A stretch of 64,000 nucleotides of DNA from Clostridiaceae bacterium (GCA_910575585.1 CAJTGF010000011.1:1-64000), one strand, 5' to 3'; shown: positions 7,904-17,800, counted from the stretch's first letter. Numbers and translations: made by a program. Notes: generated by a model from the letters alone, not told the origin.

Positions 7904-9802
7904 TCACCGGTATGCCTGCTTCAGCTCATCTACCGGAATCCCGCTTTTCAATTCATCCACCCACCGCTCCAAGATCCCGACGCCGGTGATTGCCTTCTTG
8001 CCAAGCCCCTGCACCAGTTCCTCCAGCTCCTTTGCCATCTCCTCATTGCTAAGGGGCAGCTCCTCCAAGACCTGCCGTACCTTGTAGACCATCTGACTTT
8101 GGTCCCTTTTGCCCACATGGGTCAAAAGCCCCCTGTAATCGCTCCACCCGCACCGCTTCAGTATCCGGATATCCCCGGCCTCCGTCCCCCGGTATCTGGC
8201 GTTCCAGTAATAATACTTGCCATAAGCTTCCTTCACCGCCTCCACATCCGTCCGCAGCAATCCCTCCAGCATCACGTCATATCCGTTTTGGCGGCCTCCG
8301 TAATAGTAATAGGGCTTCTTCCACTTCATGTCAAACCGATTTTTATAGTTGAGCAAACACCCATACCACCGAAGATCCAGCCCATGCTCCAGGGTCTTTA
8401 CCGGCTCCTGCTGCCCGGCCATTTGGCAGAAAGGCTCTCTATAGACCACATATTTTCCCAGACGCTCCTCGTACCTGACATGGGATAACACCTGCAAGAT
8501 CCCGGCTGGGTCCCGCTTTTTTGGAGGCTTCTTCCCTGCGCCCTCATCCTCTTCCATGGTTACATACCCGCAAAACCGTTCAAACAGCTGCTTCGGCTCA
8601 TCGTCCAAAAGATCTGCCCAGAACACGCTGTCCAAAAAAACATCCCCAAAGGCGTCATACAGCTCCTGTGCCGTCCGGCGCAGATTGGGATGGCACTCCC
8701 ATTTCAGAGAAGCGTTCAGCACCTTTGCGGTCTCCTGCGGCGCCACCCCGTAAAGCCGCCGGTACAAGGTACACAGCTTGGGAGAATGTTTTCTCTCAGC
8801 CCCGTTCAGCAGCATAAACAGCTGCCCCTTGTCCTCATTTTTTAGATTCTTCCACGGAGTCTTCGACAAATCATAAGTATCCAGCCATCTCTCAATATGG
8901 TCCGCGATCAGGTCCGAGGCCCATGGGGCCGGAGCGTTGACCAGATGCGTCACCCCTTTTTCCAGGTTTTTATCAAGCATCTTTTTCCAGTATTCACAGG
9001 CCGCCTCCCCCTCCATGCAGGCCAGGGAAAAATAGGCGGCTTCCTTTGCGTTTCCCTTCTCCGATCTCACCAGATCAAGAAGCGTCTTCTCATTTCCCAT
9101 ATCATGCCTAAGGGCTTTAATGGCAGCTTCCCTCACCGGCTTTCCCGCGGTTTTCAGGATCTCCAGATAAAACCCGTTTTCCTCAGCCCCCGCGATCTCT
9201 TCCACGATCCGAACCCGCCTGGCCATGTCCTGCCCGCCCTCCGGCTCAAAGCCCTGCTTTAACAGGGGGATCACCTGGCTGCCCTCCATTTTCAGCCACC
9301 TCATGACCATGTCCGCCAGCTCGCCGTAGCTGTCCCCCAGCGCCTTTACCATCAAATTCCTGATCCGGTAATCCGAAAACAGCTGCCCATCCTCCTCATG
9401 GGCGTTCCGAAGCAGGGCGTACCGCCCGCCGCCTGTCCCCTCAAAGGCATCCAAAACAGGAGCCAATTTGCTGTAGGGAATATTGGTACACACGGTCCCG
9501 GCGCCTGCCAGATCCTCCACCGGCTCCCACTGCCCCTCCTTTAAAAGACTTCCCTGGGTACACAAAACCGCGTCCACCAACGCCAGAACATCCAAAAGCA
9601 GAAATCCCCGCTCCTCCTGGCTGCTTTCCATCAGCCTGCATCCCATCTCATAGATCCTGCCAAACACCGGCGATGCCTTGGCAAGAGGCGCTATCTGCTC
9701 CACAGCCCTTTTAAGCCTGAAATCCTCCCCCAAAAGCCCCACGCCTGCCACAGCCGCCGACTCCAGCCTGTCCCTAAGCTCATAGATCACACCAAAATTC
9801 AC
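7904..9802 (-). CDS. Helical-repeat protein of unknown function in the MoxR/VWA cluster
   Basis: I do not recognise a named family with certainty. The 632-residue product is rich in leucine and alanine helices with HEAT-like units in the middle (for example around the stretches GNEKTLLDLVRSEKG and KEAAYFSLACMEGEA), and a tyrosine-rich segment near the C-terminus (KKPYYYYGG). There is no signal peptide or membrane helix. The start is GTG at 9802, supported by AGGAGG eight bases upstream. It begins 21 bases after the SWIM gene stop and is followed by the MoxR gene, so it is most likely a scaffold or target-binding part of the same system. Confidence 0.8.
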   Translation of the reverse strand: MNFGVIYELRDRLESAAVAGVGLLGEDFRLKRAVEQIAPLAKASPVFGRIYEMGCRLMESSQEERGFLLLDVLALVDAVLCTQGSLLKEGQWEPVEDLAGAGTVCTNIPYSKLAPVLDAFEGTGGGRYALLRNAHEEDGQLFSDYRIRNLMVKALGDSYGELADMVMRWLKMEGSQVIPLLKQGFEPEGGQDMARRVRIVEEIAGAEENGFYLEILKTAGKPVREAAIKALRHDMGNEKTLLDLVRSEKGNAKEAAYFSLACMEGEAACEYWKKMLDKNLEKGVTHLVNAPAPWASDLIADHIERWLDTYDLSKTPWKNLKNEDKGQLFMLLNGAERKHSPKLCTLYRRLYGVAPQETAKVLNASLKWECHPNLRRTAQELYDAFGDVFLDSVFWADLLDDEPKQLFERFCGYVTMEEDEGAGKKPPKKRDPAGILQVLSHVRYEERLGKYVVYREPFCQMAGQQEPVKTLEHGLDLRWYGCLLNYKNRFDMKWKKPYYYYGGRQNGYDVMLEGLLRTDVEAVKEAYGKYYYWNARYRGTEAGDIRILKRCGWSDYRGLLTHVGKRDQSQMVYKVRQVLEELPLSNEEMAKELEELVQGLGKKAITGVGILERWVDELKSGIPVDELKQAYR

Positions 9803-9823
9803 CAGATCAACCTCCTGTTCACC

Positions 9824-11278
9824 TTAATAAAGCAGCCGCAAGATCCCTGTCTCTTTCACGATACTCAATGGATACAGACACATGCTCCGGTCCCCGGCGT
9901 CATAGTACATCAACCCAAACACCACTCCATGCTCCAAAAACGTCCGGTCCGGGATCACAGGCACCATGGACGTGGTATCCCTCCAGTTTGGCAGGCTTTT
10001 AAGCCTGATCCGGTCTCCCGCCTGATCCACAAGGGCAAATACTTTTTTGTTCCCCAAATCCACCATGCCTATCTGGGCAAACGACACAAGCACCGGGCTG
10101 AATCCTTCTGACAACACATTCTTAATCTGATCCTTCACCTCTTTGACAACAGTTTTCAGATCCCGGCTCGCCGTTCCCATCAAAGCTTTGTACGCCTCTT
10201 TGCCCGCCTCCTCAAAGGAGGCGCCGTTCCATCTCACCCTCCGGTTTTCCTTGCCCGGATAACAGGTCAGCACAGGCACGCGGACGATCCCAAAGCAGGA
10301 ATCCTCCTGTTTCACATGCTTTAGGGCCTTTATGGGGCGGTAATTGCAGGTGTGGCAGAGCTCCCCGTCATCAAGATCCGCCCAGTAGGCCAGGTCAATA
10401 AATTCCTTTCTGGCCTCGTCATAGACAACCGCAAACGCCAGCTGCAAAAGCCGGACATTTTCCTTTTTCAGTCCCAGGTCATTTAGCTCCTCCAGCTTCC
10501 AGATGCCGCCCAATTCCTCATAAAGCTGGTCGTCATCCGCCTCTGGGCTGTCCTTTTCCAGCTTCTCATACAAATACGCCTCCGCCTTTTTCTCCAAAGC
10601 CCGCAGTTTCTTTAAGATCTCCACCGCGGCGTGGTAATGGCCTGTATCTTTGTCCTTTTGATAGGCTTCCATCTCCAGAATAAGCCTGTTTAAATAGATC
10701 AGCGGTCCCGGCAGATAATAATCTCCCAGCTGTTTGGCCAGATCTCTGTAGGTTTTCAGCGACACGCTGCCCATAGCCGCCAGGCCCCCGTTTAAAAGCC
10801 CTGCCGTCAGCTGCCTTAAAAGCTGAAGCCCTTCCAGCTGCTTCTTGATCTTCCTGGTCTTGGCGGCCTTTGACGCCTTCCGGCTTTTCTCTGTGGCCGG
10901 CTTGGCCTGGCTGCCTGCCTGTTTTTTCGCCTCCCTGGCCTCCTTTTTCTGCCGCTTATCCAGGATGTCCTGAGGGATCTCCCCCACCGAAAATTCCTTT
11001 TGGGCCGCCATCTCAAAAAGAAGGGCCAGGCTGTGCTTGCAGGGAAACTGGCGGCTTGGGCAGGTGCAGCGAAAAACAGGCTGCGCCTCATCTATGTAAT
11101 CTGCTGACACCACATAATTCTTCTTTCCGCTGCCCTTGCACTCCCCCATATAGAAAGTATCGTCCCCGGAACGCATGCGGGTCACAAAACCGCCCAAAGA
11201 AGAGAGCTTCCTGGCATTGGTGACCGCGCTGGCGTTGGGGGCCAGCGCTGAAATCTCCTGTTCCTTAACTGTTCTCAT
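9824..11278 (-). CDS. SWIM zinc-finger protein (YehQ-like)
   Basis: A 484-residue protein with a SWIM-type zinc motif near the N-terminus: C71, C73, C80 and H82 in FRCTCPSRQFPCKH. SWIM domains bind zinc and usually contact DNA or protein. A lysine/alanine-rich, probably flexible stretch follows (about 105-145), then a mostly helical and later beta-rich body of unknown role. The ATG at 11278 has AGGAGCAAGGT before it. It is the first gene of the five-gene minus-strand cluster, and E. coli has a SWIM gene, yehQ, with its MoxR and VWA genes. Zinc-dependent recognition of a nucleic acid or protein target is inference. Confidence 0.85.
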   Translation of the reverse strand: MRTVKEQEISALAPNASAVTNARKLSSLGGFVTRMRSGDDTFYMGECKGSGKKNYVVSADYIDEAQPVFRCTCPSRQFPCKHSLALLFEMAAQKEFSVGEIPQDILDKRQKKEAREAKKQAGSQAKPATEKSRKASKAAKTRKIKKQLEGLQLLRQLTAGLLNGGLAAMGSVSLKTYRDLAKQLGDYYLPGPLIYLNRLILEMEAYQKDKDTGHYHAAVEILKKLRALEKKAEAYLYEKLEKDSPEADDDQLYEELGGIWKLEELNDLGLKKENVRLLQLAFAVVYDEARKEFIDLAYWADLDDGELCHTCNYRPIKALKHVKQEDSCFGIVRVPVLTCYPGKENRRVRWNGASFEEAGKEAYKALMGTASRDLKTVVKEVKDQIKNVLSEGFSPVLVSFAQIGMVDLGNKKVFALVDQAGDRIRLKSLPNWRDTTSMVPVIPDRTFLEHGVVFGLMYYDAGDRSMCLYPLSIVKETGILRLLY

Positions 11279-11514
11279 ACCTTGCTCCTGTCTGCCGCCA
11301 TAGGCGGCTGTTGGCCATTTTGCCTAATCTTTTCCTATAATCATACCACTAACCCGGCTAAATGACTACTTACAAGTTTCTTATTTCACCTGCTTCCAAT
11401 CATCAAAAACTTCGATCTCATCAACCTGCTTTGTACAGCTTTTTCGCCGATCCTTGTAACAGCTGCCAAGAGGGATATCAATCTATAAATCCTCAGATCA
11501 AATACCTCCGCATA

Positions 11515-11548
11515 AAAGAAGAAGGCTCCCCCCGAAGCCTTCTTCTCT
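11515..11548 (-). terminator. Rho-independent terminator of the alpha-galactosidase operon
   Basis: On the minus strand AGAAGAAGGCTT pairs with AGCCTTCTTCT across a short G-rich loop and is followed by TTTTATG. It stands 30-60 bases beyond the GH36 stop codon. The rest of the gap 11279-11577 holds only the leader of the SWIM gene, with a weak TATGATTATAG candidate -10 near 11335, and nothing else I can name. Confidence 0.85.
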
Positions 11549-11577
11549 ATTCCGTTCTATATAGCAACCTTTTTCGT

Positions 11578-13791
11578 TTACTCTTCCTCTCCCTTTTCTA
11601 CAGCCTCAAACCGATATGCCACAGCTTCATAATCCCCTGTAGTCACCGGCACGGCCAATCCTGCCTTCATCAGCACGATACCGGAAAATGTCTCCCCACT
11701 CTCCTTTTCCCGGTAAAGCCGGTCAGGCAGAAGCCCCCTGAACCGTAGAAAATACACCGGCGGATTCACCTCGCTTCGGAGCACCACGCCTGATACCAGC
11801 ACATCCTTTTTGTCCTTTGACACAAACTCCCAGAACACGGAATTGCTCCTGTCCCCGGGGGCGGAAAGCCGGTAATAATCCCCGGTCTGCACCAGCGCCT
11901 CCGCGGCCTTAAACTGGGCGATCTGTTCCGTGGCCGCTTTCTTCTCCTCCTCGTCCATATGCCCCAGATCCAGCTCATACCCGAAGGTGCCTGACCCTGC
12001 CACAGTCCCCCTTGTCCGAAGGGACGTGGTGCGTCCTGTCTGGTGGTTGGGACACACGCTGACATGAGCCCCAAAGGTGCTGATGGGGTAGAAAAACGAA
12101 GTTCCGTAGTGGATCTCCAGCCTGTCCGCAGCATCCGTGTTGTCGCTGCACCAGATCTGCGGAGAATAATACAGCATTCCGGCGTCAAAACGCCCCCCGC
12201 CGCCTGCGCAGGTCTCAAACAGCAGATTGGGATATCTGGTGATGAGCCGCTCCATCATATCATACACGCCAAGCATGTGGCGGTGGAAGACCTCCCCCTG
12301 TCTTCCGGCCTCCATGCCCTGGGAAAATACGTTTCCGAGAGCCCGGTTCACGTCCCACTTAATGTAATCCGCCTGGCAGCTGTCAATGACCTTAAAGATC
12401 TGCTCCATAATATAATCCCGGACTTCCTTTTTCGTCACATCCAGATTCAGCTGGGACCGGCTCCTTACCGGAAGACGCCCCGGAACTCTCAAACACCAGT
12501 CCGGATGCCTGCGGTAAAGATCGCTGTCCTCGGACACCATCTCCGGCTCCAGCCAAATGCCGAACTTCAGACCCAGCTTCCGGATCTTGCCCACCAGCTT
12601 AGGCAGACCTCCGTGGATCTTCTCCTCGTTCACATACCAGTCCCCAAGCCCTGTGTAGTCGCTGTCCCGCTTTCCGAACCATCCGTCGTCCAAAACGAAC
12701 ATCTCGATGCCCACTTCCTTGGCCGCCTTGGCGATATCGTAAAGCTTCTGCTCGTCAAACGCAAAATACGTAGCCTCCCAGTTGTTGACCAAAATGGGCC
12801 TGGGCTTTTTCACATAGCTGCTGCGGATCAGATGCTCCCGAAATCCGTCATGGAAATGATGGGAAAGGGTCTCCAGACCCGTTCCGGAAAAGGACATGGC
12901 CGCCTCCGGCGACACAAAGGTCTCTCCGGGCTTTAACGTCCACGCGAACTGGTAAGGGTGGATCCCCATAACCACCCTGGTCTGCTCCACCTGGTCAAGC
13001 TCCGCCTGGCAGATAAAATTGCCGCTGTAAACAAAGGTGATGCCAAAGCACTCCCCATAATCCTCCGTGGCGGCGCGGTCGCAGAACACTACCGCCGGAT
13101 TGTGGTGATGGCTGGAGATCCCCCGCTTGCTCTCCACGGACTGGATTCCGTGTCTAAGGGGCTGACGCTCCGTCAGCCGCTCCATGGAATGTCTTCCGTA
13201 AAAATGGATCATATCCATGGGACGTCTGGGAAAATCTAACTCCGCGGACATTACCCGGCGCAGGGTGACGGAAGCATTCCCCCGGTTTATCACCTCCACC
13301 GCCCTGGTGATGATGTCACAGTCCCAGATAACACCATAAAGCAATTTCACGCAGACGCCGCTTAACTGATCCTTTAACGTGATCTCCAGCGTCTCCGCCT
13401 CGTCTTCCCCTGCAAACATGGCAGGCATCCCTGCCAGAGCATATTTCCCCTTTCTGATCTCATGGGAATCATATTTCAGCTGTAAAATATGGCTTCCGTC
13501 CTCATGTTCCGCCTCGATGCCCTGGATACGGTAATCCCCATTTCCCTCCGCCGTGTACTCCTGCGGGAGCACGTCAAGGGAAAAGGTCCGGTCCCTGTCA
13601 GCCTCATAGGGATTGCCGGAAAATCCCCGGTCCAGGTTTACAATGCCATGAGCCACCCAGGTATCCCCCAGTTCAACCCCATAATACAGGTGCAGCAAGG
13701 TGCCGAACTGGCCTACCTGCATCTGATACATACTGGATCTGGTATGCAATGTAAATACCTTTGTATCTTCTTGAAAAGAAATATACCTCAT
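11578..13791 (-). CDS. Alpha-galactosidase, glycoside hydrolase family 36
   Basis: Hydrolyses terminal alpha-1,6-galactose from melibiose, raffinose or stachyose in the cytoplasm. The GH36 signatures are clear: nucleophile D480 in KWDVNR and acid/base D550 in CSDNTD, with the N-terminal beta-sandwich (LLHLYYG) and LDDGWFG at the barrel. With the start at 13791 the protein is 737 residues and these two aspartates fall two residues from the positions I recall for the Geobacillus enzymes (478 and 548), which supports that start over the earlier in-frame codons. GGAGG lies 14 bases upstream, a little far. Last gene of the sugar operon 11.6-17.8 kb, whose transporter should bring in the substrate. 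Confidence 0.95.
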   Translation of the reverse strand: MRYISFQEDTKVFTLHTRSSMYQMQVGQFGTLLHLYYGVELGDTWVAHGIVNLDRGFSGNPYEADRDRTFSLDVLPQEYTAEGNGDYRIQGIEAEHEDGSHILQLKYDSHEIRKGKYALAGMPAMFAGEDEAETLEITLKDQLSGVCVKLLYGVIWDCDIITRAVEVINRGNASVTLRRVMSAELDFPRRPMDMIHFYGRHSMERLTERQPLRHGIQSVESKRGISSHHHNPAVVFCDRAATEDYGECFGITFVYSGNFICQAELDQVEQTRVVMGIHPYQFAWTLKPGETFVSPEAAMSFSGTGLETLSHHFHDGFREHLIRSSYVKKPRPILVNNWEATYFAFDEQKLYDIAKAAKEVGIEMFVLDDGWFGKRDSDYTGLGDWYVNEEKIHGGLPKLVGKIRKLGLKFGIWLEPEMVSEDSDLYRRHPDWCLRVPGRLPVRSRSQLNLDVTKKEVRDYIMEQIFKVIDSCQADYIKWDVNRALGNVFSQGMEAGRQGEVFHRHMLGVYDMMERLITRYPNLLFETCAGGGGRFDAGMLYYSPQIWCSDNTDAADRLEIHYGTSFFYPISTFGAHVSVCPNHQTGRTTSLRTRGTVAGSGTFGYELDLGHMDEEEKKAATEQIAQFKAAEALVQTGDYYRLSAPGDRSNSVFWEFVSKDKKDVLVSGVVLRSEVNPPVYFLRFRGLLPDRLYREKESGETFSGIVLMKAGLAVPVTTGDYEAVAYRFEAVEKGEEE

Positions 13792-13911
13792 AAGTTGCTT
13801 TGTGTCCTCCATAGAATGTTGTTTGATGTTGTCGTAAAACATTACGCAAATGCCCGGAACCAGGGAAACCAGTGATGCAGACTCCAAGGATGCCGGGCAT
13901 TGCTTAATGAC

Positions 13912-14592
13912 TTAAAAAACGTATTGGTCAGATTCACTCCTTACGCCTGCCGTCTCTGCCTTACTTTCACCGTCTGAAAAATATGGGCGGAACAATCTCC
14001 ATAAAAACCAAGAATTGGCATAAGCCGTCAGGGAAAAACCGCACATGAGCCATACCAGCAGATAGACCGGAAACAGCTGCGCGTCCACCAGGGTAAAATA
14101 CATGGGAAGGCAGGTGAGCATTGCCATGCATATGGCATACGCAGGCTTTTTGGCCGCAAAACACAGGGCGTAAGGGATCAGCCGCCGGGTCTTGTTCTCA
14201 AATGACGCTATGGTGGGAAAAATGTACAGCGCCGTGATAATGAGCAGCAGCACCATCCCCCAGATTACATAGGTAAACACCCCGGCCATGGGCATCGGCA
14301 TGGTGGCAACAGCCCTGCTCTCAAGCCAGATGCATCCCCCGGCCATAATAAGCCCCAGCCACACCGTTGTAGCCTGAAAAAAATTCCCCCGAAAACTTTT
14401 CCAGTAACATTTCCATATGCTGATATCCCTGTCCTTGTGAAGCTTTAACGCGCAGTAATACAGCGCCGTGGTAGAAGCCCCCGCCGTGATCACCGGGACG
14501 CTGCTGATGATCCACAACAGATTCAGACCAATAAACCCTCCCGCAGATAGGAAAAAACTGTGAAGAAAACTGTCCTCGTTGAATAAATTCAT
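13912..14592 (-). CDS. YesL-family (DUF624) membrane protein
   Basis: A 226-residue integral membrane protein with about five hydrophobic helices (around 15-35, 75-90, 103-125, 145-165, 170-190). The N-terminal stretch LLWIISSVPVITAGAST and the following ALYYCALKLHKDRD are typical of YesL/DUF624. Members usually lie in carbohydrate ABC operons of Firmicutes, as here between the MalG-type permease and the alpha-galactosidase. The biochemical role is not known; an accessory or regulatory part of sugar uptake is the usual guess. Confidence 0.88.
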   Translation of the reverse strand: MNLFNEDSFLHSFFLSAGGFIGLNLLWIISSVPVITAGASTTALYYCALKLHKDRDISIWKCYWKSFRGNFFQATTVWLGLIMAGGCIWLESRAVATMPMPMAGVFTYVIWGMVLLLIITALYIFPTIASFENKTRRLIPYALCFAAKKPAYAICMAMLTCLPMYFTLVDAQLFPVYLLVWLMCGFSLTAYANSWFLWRLFRPYFSDGESKAETAGVRSESDQYVF

Positions 14593-14675
14593 GCTGCTCC
14601 CTCCTTCCAGCCCCGCCGGCCGGCAAACCGCAACCCTGACGATCTCACTCTCTCATGATCTCTCTGACCATCTTC

Positions 14676-15500
14676 CTACAGCTTTCCGCCGGAAGTGGCG
14701 ATACCTTCGATAAACTGCTTCTGGAACACCAGATACAGCACGATCATGGGAATACATGCCAGCAGGGAAGCCGCCATCAGCTGAGGATAATTATTGCTGT
14801 ACTGTCCCTGCATCTTGGCAAGAGCCGCAGACAGTGGCATCACGTCCCTGTTACAGATCAGCGGCCACATCAGGTCCTTGTAAGCGAACACTGCCGTAAA
14901 GATACCAAGGGCCACCATGGAAGACCTGGTCAAAGGCGCCATGATAAACAGGAAGGTCTGACCGATATTACATCCGTCCAGGCGCGCAGCCTCCTCTAAA
15001 TCCCTGGGCAGGCCCATATAAGCCTGACGGAGCAAAAACGTACCGAAAGCCGTCACAAGGCCCGGGAAGATCAAAGCAAAGATGGTATTCAGCATTCCCA
15101 TCTTGCTGACCATCAGGTACTGAGGAATGATGAAGATCTGCCCCGGCACCATCATCTGGAACAAGATCAGGGAGAACATGAAATCCCTGCCCCGAAACTG
15201 CAGTCTGGCAAAGGCATACCCGGCAAGGGTGGCTGTCAGGACCGCTGCAATAACACGGCCTGCGATCAAAAGCAGCGTGTTGATGTACAGATTTACAAAA
15301 TCCAGGTTGTTGATAACGGTGGTAAAGTTCTCAGTCCTCCACACGCTGGGGAAAATCACGAAAGGAGATACGCTGGTGGCCTCTCCCATACTCTTAAACG
15401 CCGTCAGGATCATCCACAAAAACGGCACTAACATGGTAATGGATACCAGAATCAGGATGGCGTGAATCAACGCCTGCATCATTTTTGCTCTTTGTTCCAT
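14676..15500 (-). CDS. Sugar ABC transporter permease, MalG type
   Basis: One of two membrane subunits of the CUT1-type alpha-galactoside importer. The 274-residue protein has six predicted membrane helices and the cytoplasmic EAA loop EEAARLDGCNIGQTF that docks on the ATPase. I start at the ATG at 15500 because AGGAGGCGGAT precedes it; a longer reading frame starts without a site. It follows the MalF-type gene by 16 bases. No ATPase gene is in the operon, as is common in Firmicutes where one shared MsmK-type ATPase serves several importers. Confidence 0.93.
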   Translation of the reverse strand: MEQRAKMMQALIHAILILVSITMLVPFLWMILTAFKSMGEATSVSPFVIFPSVWRTENFTTVINNLDFVNLYINTLLLIAGRVIAAVLTATLAGYAFARLQFRGRDFMFSLILFQMMVPGQIFIIPQYLMVSKMGMLNTIFALIFPGLVTAFGTFLLRQAYMGLPRDLEEAARLDGCNIGQTFLFIMAPLTRSSMVALGIFTAVFAYKDLMWPLICNRDVMPLSAALAKMQGQYSNNYPQLMAASLLACIPMIVLYLVFQKQFIEGIATSGGKL

Positions 15501-15516
15501 ATCCGCCTCTCCTCTC

Positions 15517-16410
15517 CTAATTGTAGTAAACCCATTTCTTCTGGGCAATCATCTGGAATACGGTTACGACCATGATAATGGCGATCAGCAGCACCACGAT
15601 GGTGGAGCCATATCCTTTATTGTTCTCAACAAAGGAATTCTGATAGAACAGGTAAACAATGGACTGGGTCTTGTAAAGAGCCGGATTGTTCTTATCCATT
15701 ACCATGAAGATCAAGTCGAACACCTGAAGTCCGCCGATAACCCTTGTGATGGTCACAAAGAAGATGGTGGGGGACAGCAGCGGAACGGTAATGTTGAAGA
15801 ACTGGTTGATCCCCGTGGCGCCGTCAATGCTGGCAGCCTCATAGTAATCCCTGGGGATCTCCTGAAGGCCAGCCAAAAACAGTACCATGTTGTAACCGAT
15901 AATGGACCAGATACCGATGACCGCAATGGCGAACACCGCAATGGCAGGATCGGAGATCCAGTTGATGCTGGTTCCGAAAATATGGTTCAAAAGACCGAAC
16001 TCGGAGTTAAACAGCCATCTCCAGACCATGGCGATGGCAGCCGGAGCCGCAACCATGGGCAGGAAGAAGATGGTACGGTATGCGGAAACGCCCATCATCT
16101 TGCGATTCAGCAGCACCGCCAGAACCAGAGCGATGGCGATGGAGAACGGAACCTCCACAATGGCATACTTGAAGGTATTTAAAACCGCCTGCCACACCTC
16201 CGCGTCGCCGAACATCTTAACATAGTTCTCTATTCCGATGAAGATATTGCCCCTTCCAAAATCCCCGGTCTTGAAGAAGCTCTGGTAGATGGTCTGGAAA
16301 ATCGGGATAATATTCAGCACGATAAGTCCCAGCATGGTAGGGAAGATAAACGCCCATCCCCATACAAATTCGTTGCGTTCCCTGGTAGTTCCCTTTTTGA
16401 TAGTACCCAC
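15517..16410 (-). CDS. Sugar ABC transporter permease, MalF type
   Basis: Partner of the MalG-type permease. A 297-residue protein with six membrane helices, the first at about 17-38 (FIFPTMLGLIVLNIIPIF), and the EAA loop YEAASIDGATGINQFF. The start codon is GTG at 16410 with AAAGGGGTGAAGTT before it. It is encoded between the binding protein and the MalG-type gene in the expected CUT1 order. The substrate is inferred from the GH36 enzyme at the end of the operon. Confidence 0.93.
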   Translation of the reverse strand: MGTIKKGTTRERNEFVWGWAFIFPTMLGLIVLNIIPIFQTIYQSFFKTGDFGRGNIFIGIENYVKMFGDAEVWQAVLNTFKYAIVEVPFSIAIALVLAVLLNRKMMGVSAYRTIFFLPMVAAPAAIAMVWRWLFNSEFGLLNHIFGTSINWISDPAIAVFAIAVIGIWSIIGYNMVLFLAGLQEIPRDYYEAASIDGATGINQFFNITVPLLSPTIFFVTITRVIGGLQVFDLIFMVMDKNNPALYKTQSIVYLFYQNSFVENNKGYGSTIVVLLIAIIMVVTVFQMIAQKKWVYYN

Positions 16411-16522
16411 AACTTCACCCCTTTTCTCTTATTGAGCGCCTCCAAAAGACCCGGTTTCCAACTGTCATCCTGCAAACTTAGGATCCCCGGAAGCGCTTTT
16501 CTTTCCTATATGCTTATATCCC

Positions 16523-17800
16523 TTATTCCTCTGCGATCTTCTCGTTCATAATAGCCGTGATGTTGGCGCAGGCGGTAGCCATGTCCTCCTCGCCGTTCCA
16601 GGGCTTCTTAAGCTCCTCAACCATGGGGTTCCACCATGCCAGAGTGCTCTTGGTAGCCGGACGGAACACCACATCATCCATAGCTTCCAGGTACGGAGTC
16701 AGGTTGAATTTGTCTGTATTGTTTACCCATGCGTCAGATACGCCTTCATAAGCCGCCATGGTCACACCCAGCTCTGCCTGCTTCTGCTGCATATCCTTGG
16801 TTGCGAACCACTCAATGAGCTTGTAAGCGCCTTCGGGATTCTTGGTCCCTGCAGATGCCGCCCAGCCAAGTCCGTTGTACAGGGAGATGCTCCTGCCTGT
16901 AGTCGCGTCTTTGGGAAGCCTTGCCACATCGGCGTTGGCTGCAATGTACTCATTGTCCTTAAATCCTGCTACCATCCAGGAACCTTGGCTGATCATGGCA
17001 ACCTTGCCGGAACCGAACAGCACGTCGGTACCTGTCTCGGACATGGTAGACGCAGGAGGCATAACCGTATGTACCATCTTGTCAACAAATTCCATAGCCG
17101 CAATGGTCTTTGGATCGTCAAATCCAGACTTGCCCTCGTCGTTGATCACACAGCCGCCCATGGTGTAAACAATATTCATCCAGGTATCCTGCTCGTTGGA
17201 GGGATTAGCCGCAAATCCATACACGCTTCCGTCCTCCTTGGTCAGCTTCTGGGCAATCTCATAGAACTCATCCCAGGTCCAGCTTCCGTCGGGATAAGGG
17301 ATCCCGGCCTCGTCAAAGAGGGTCTTATTGTACCAGATGGCAATGGTGTCCATATCCTTAGGAAGCGCGTAGGTCTTGCCCTCCCACTGGTACATGGACT
17401 TTAGATCCTCCGGAAACTTATCAAGCTCTAAAACCTCGCTGGCCGCCACTTTGTCCGTGATGTCCAGAAGAATGCCGTTGGACATGTACTTGACCGCCTC
17501 ATTGGAATGCATCCAGAACACGTCTGGCATGTCGCCGCCGCTGGCGCCTGCCTCCAAAAGGGTCCAGTAGCTGTTCCACTCAATTACCTGAAGCTGAGTC
17601 TTGATGCCTGTGGACTCCGTAAACGCATTGAGAATCTCCTGAAGGCCAGCCTGCTGGCCGCCGTCCCAGATGGCCACAGTCAAAGGAGCGCTTGAGTCCC
17701 CTCCGCCGGAACCGCCGCTGCCGCCTCCGCAGCCGGCAAGACTTCCAGCCGCCACTGCCGCAGTCAGTCCCAATGCCAAAAATCTGTTGTGTCTTTTCAT
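16523..17800 (-). CDS. Sugar-binding lipoprotein of the alpha-galactoside ABC importer
   Basis: Captures the sugar outside the membrane and delivers it to the permeases. The 425-residue protein starts with a lipoprotein signal peptide ending in SLAGC (lipid anchor C24), followed by a Gly/Ser linker, then a family 1 solute-binding fold (LTVAIWDGG, ALPKDMDTIAIWYNK, GLGWAASAGTKNPEGAYKLIEWFA). GGGAGGTAATGCAAG precedes the ATG. It is first in the operon and should be the most strongly expressed gene. A TATAAT is visible on the minus strand at 17914-17919 with no good -35, as expected for an activator-dependent promoter. Confidence 0.94.
   Translation of the reverse strand: MKRHNRFLALGLTAAVAAGSLAGCGGGSGGSGGGDSSAPLTVAIWDGGQQAGLQEILNAFTESTGIKTQLQVIEWNSYWTLLEAGASGGDMPDVFWMHSNEAVKYMSNGILLDITDKVAASEVLELDKFPEDLKSMYQWEGKTYALPKDMDTIAIWYNKTLFDEAGIPYPDGSWTWDEFYEIAQKLTKEDGSVYGFAANPSNEQDTWMNIVYTMGGCVINDEGKSGFDDPKTIAAMEFVDKMVHTVMPPASTMSETGTDVLFGSGKVAMISQGSWMVAGFKDNEYIAANADVARLPKDATTGRSISLYNGLGWAASAGTKNPEGAYKLIEWFATKDMQQKQAELGVTMAAYEGVSDAWVNNTDKFNLTPYLEAMDDVVFRPATKSTLAWWNPMVEELKKPWNGEEDMATACANITAIMNEKIAEE

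Noticed and set aside
12043-12936. 297-codon open frame opposite the alpha-galactosidase
   Set aside because: Antisense to a clear GH36 gene; rich in His, Pro, Leu and Arg as expected from reverse reading of GC-rich codons; no ribosome site.
13792-13887. Longer N-terminus for the alpha-galactosidase
   Set aside because: It would begin at TTG without a ribosome site and push the catalytic residues out of family register.
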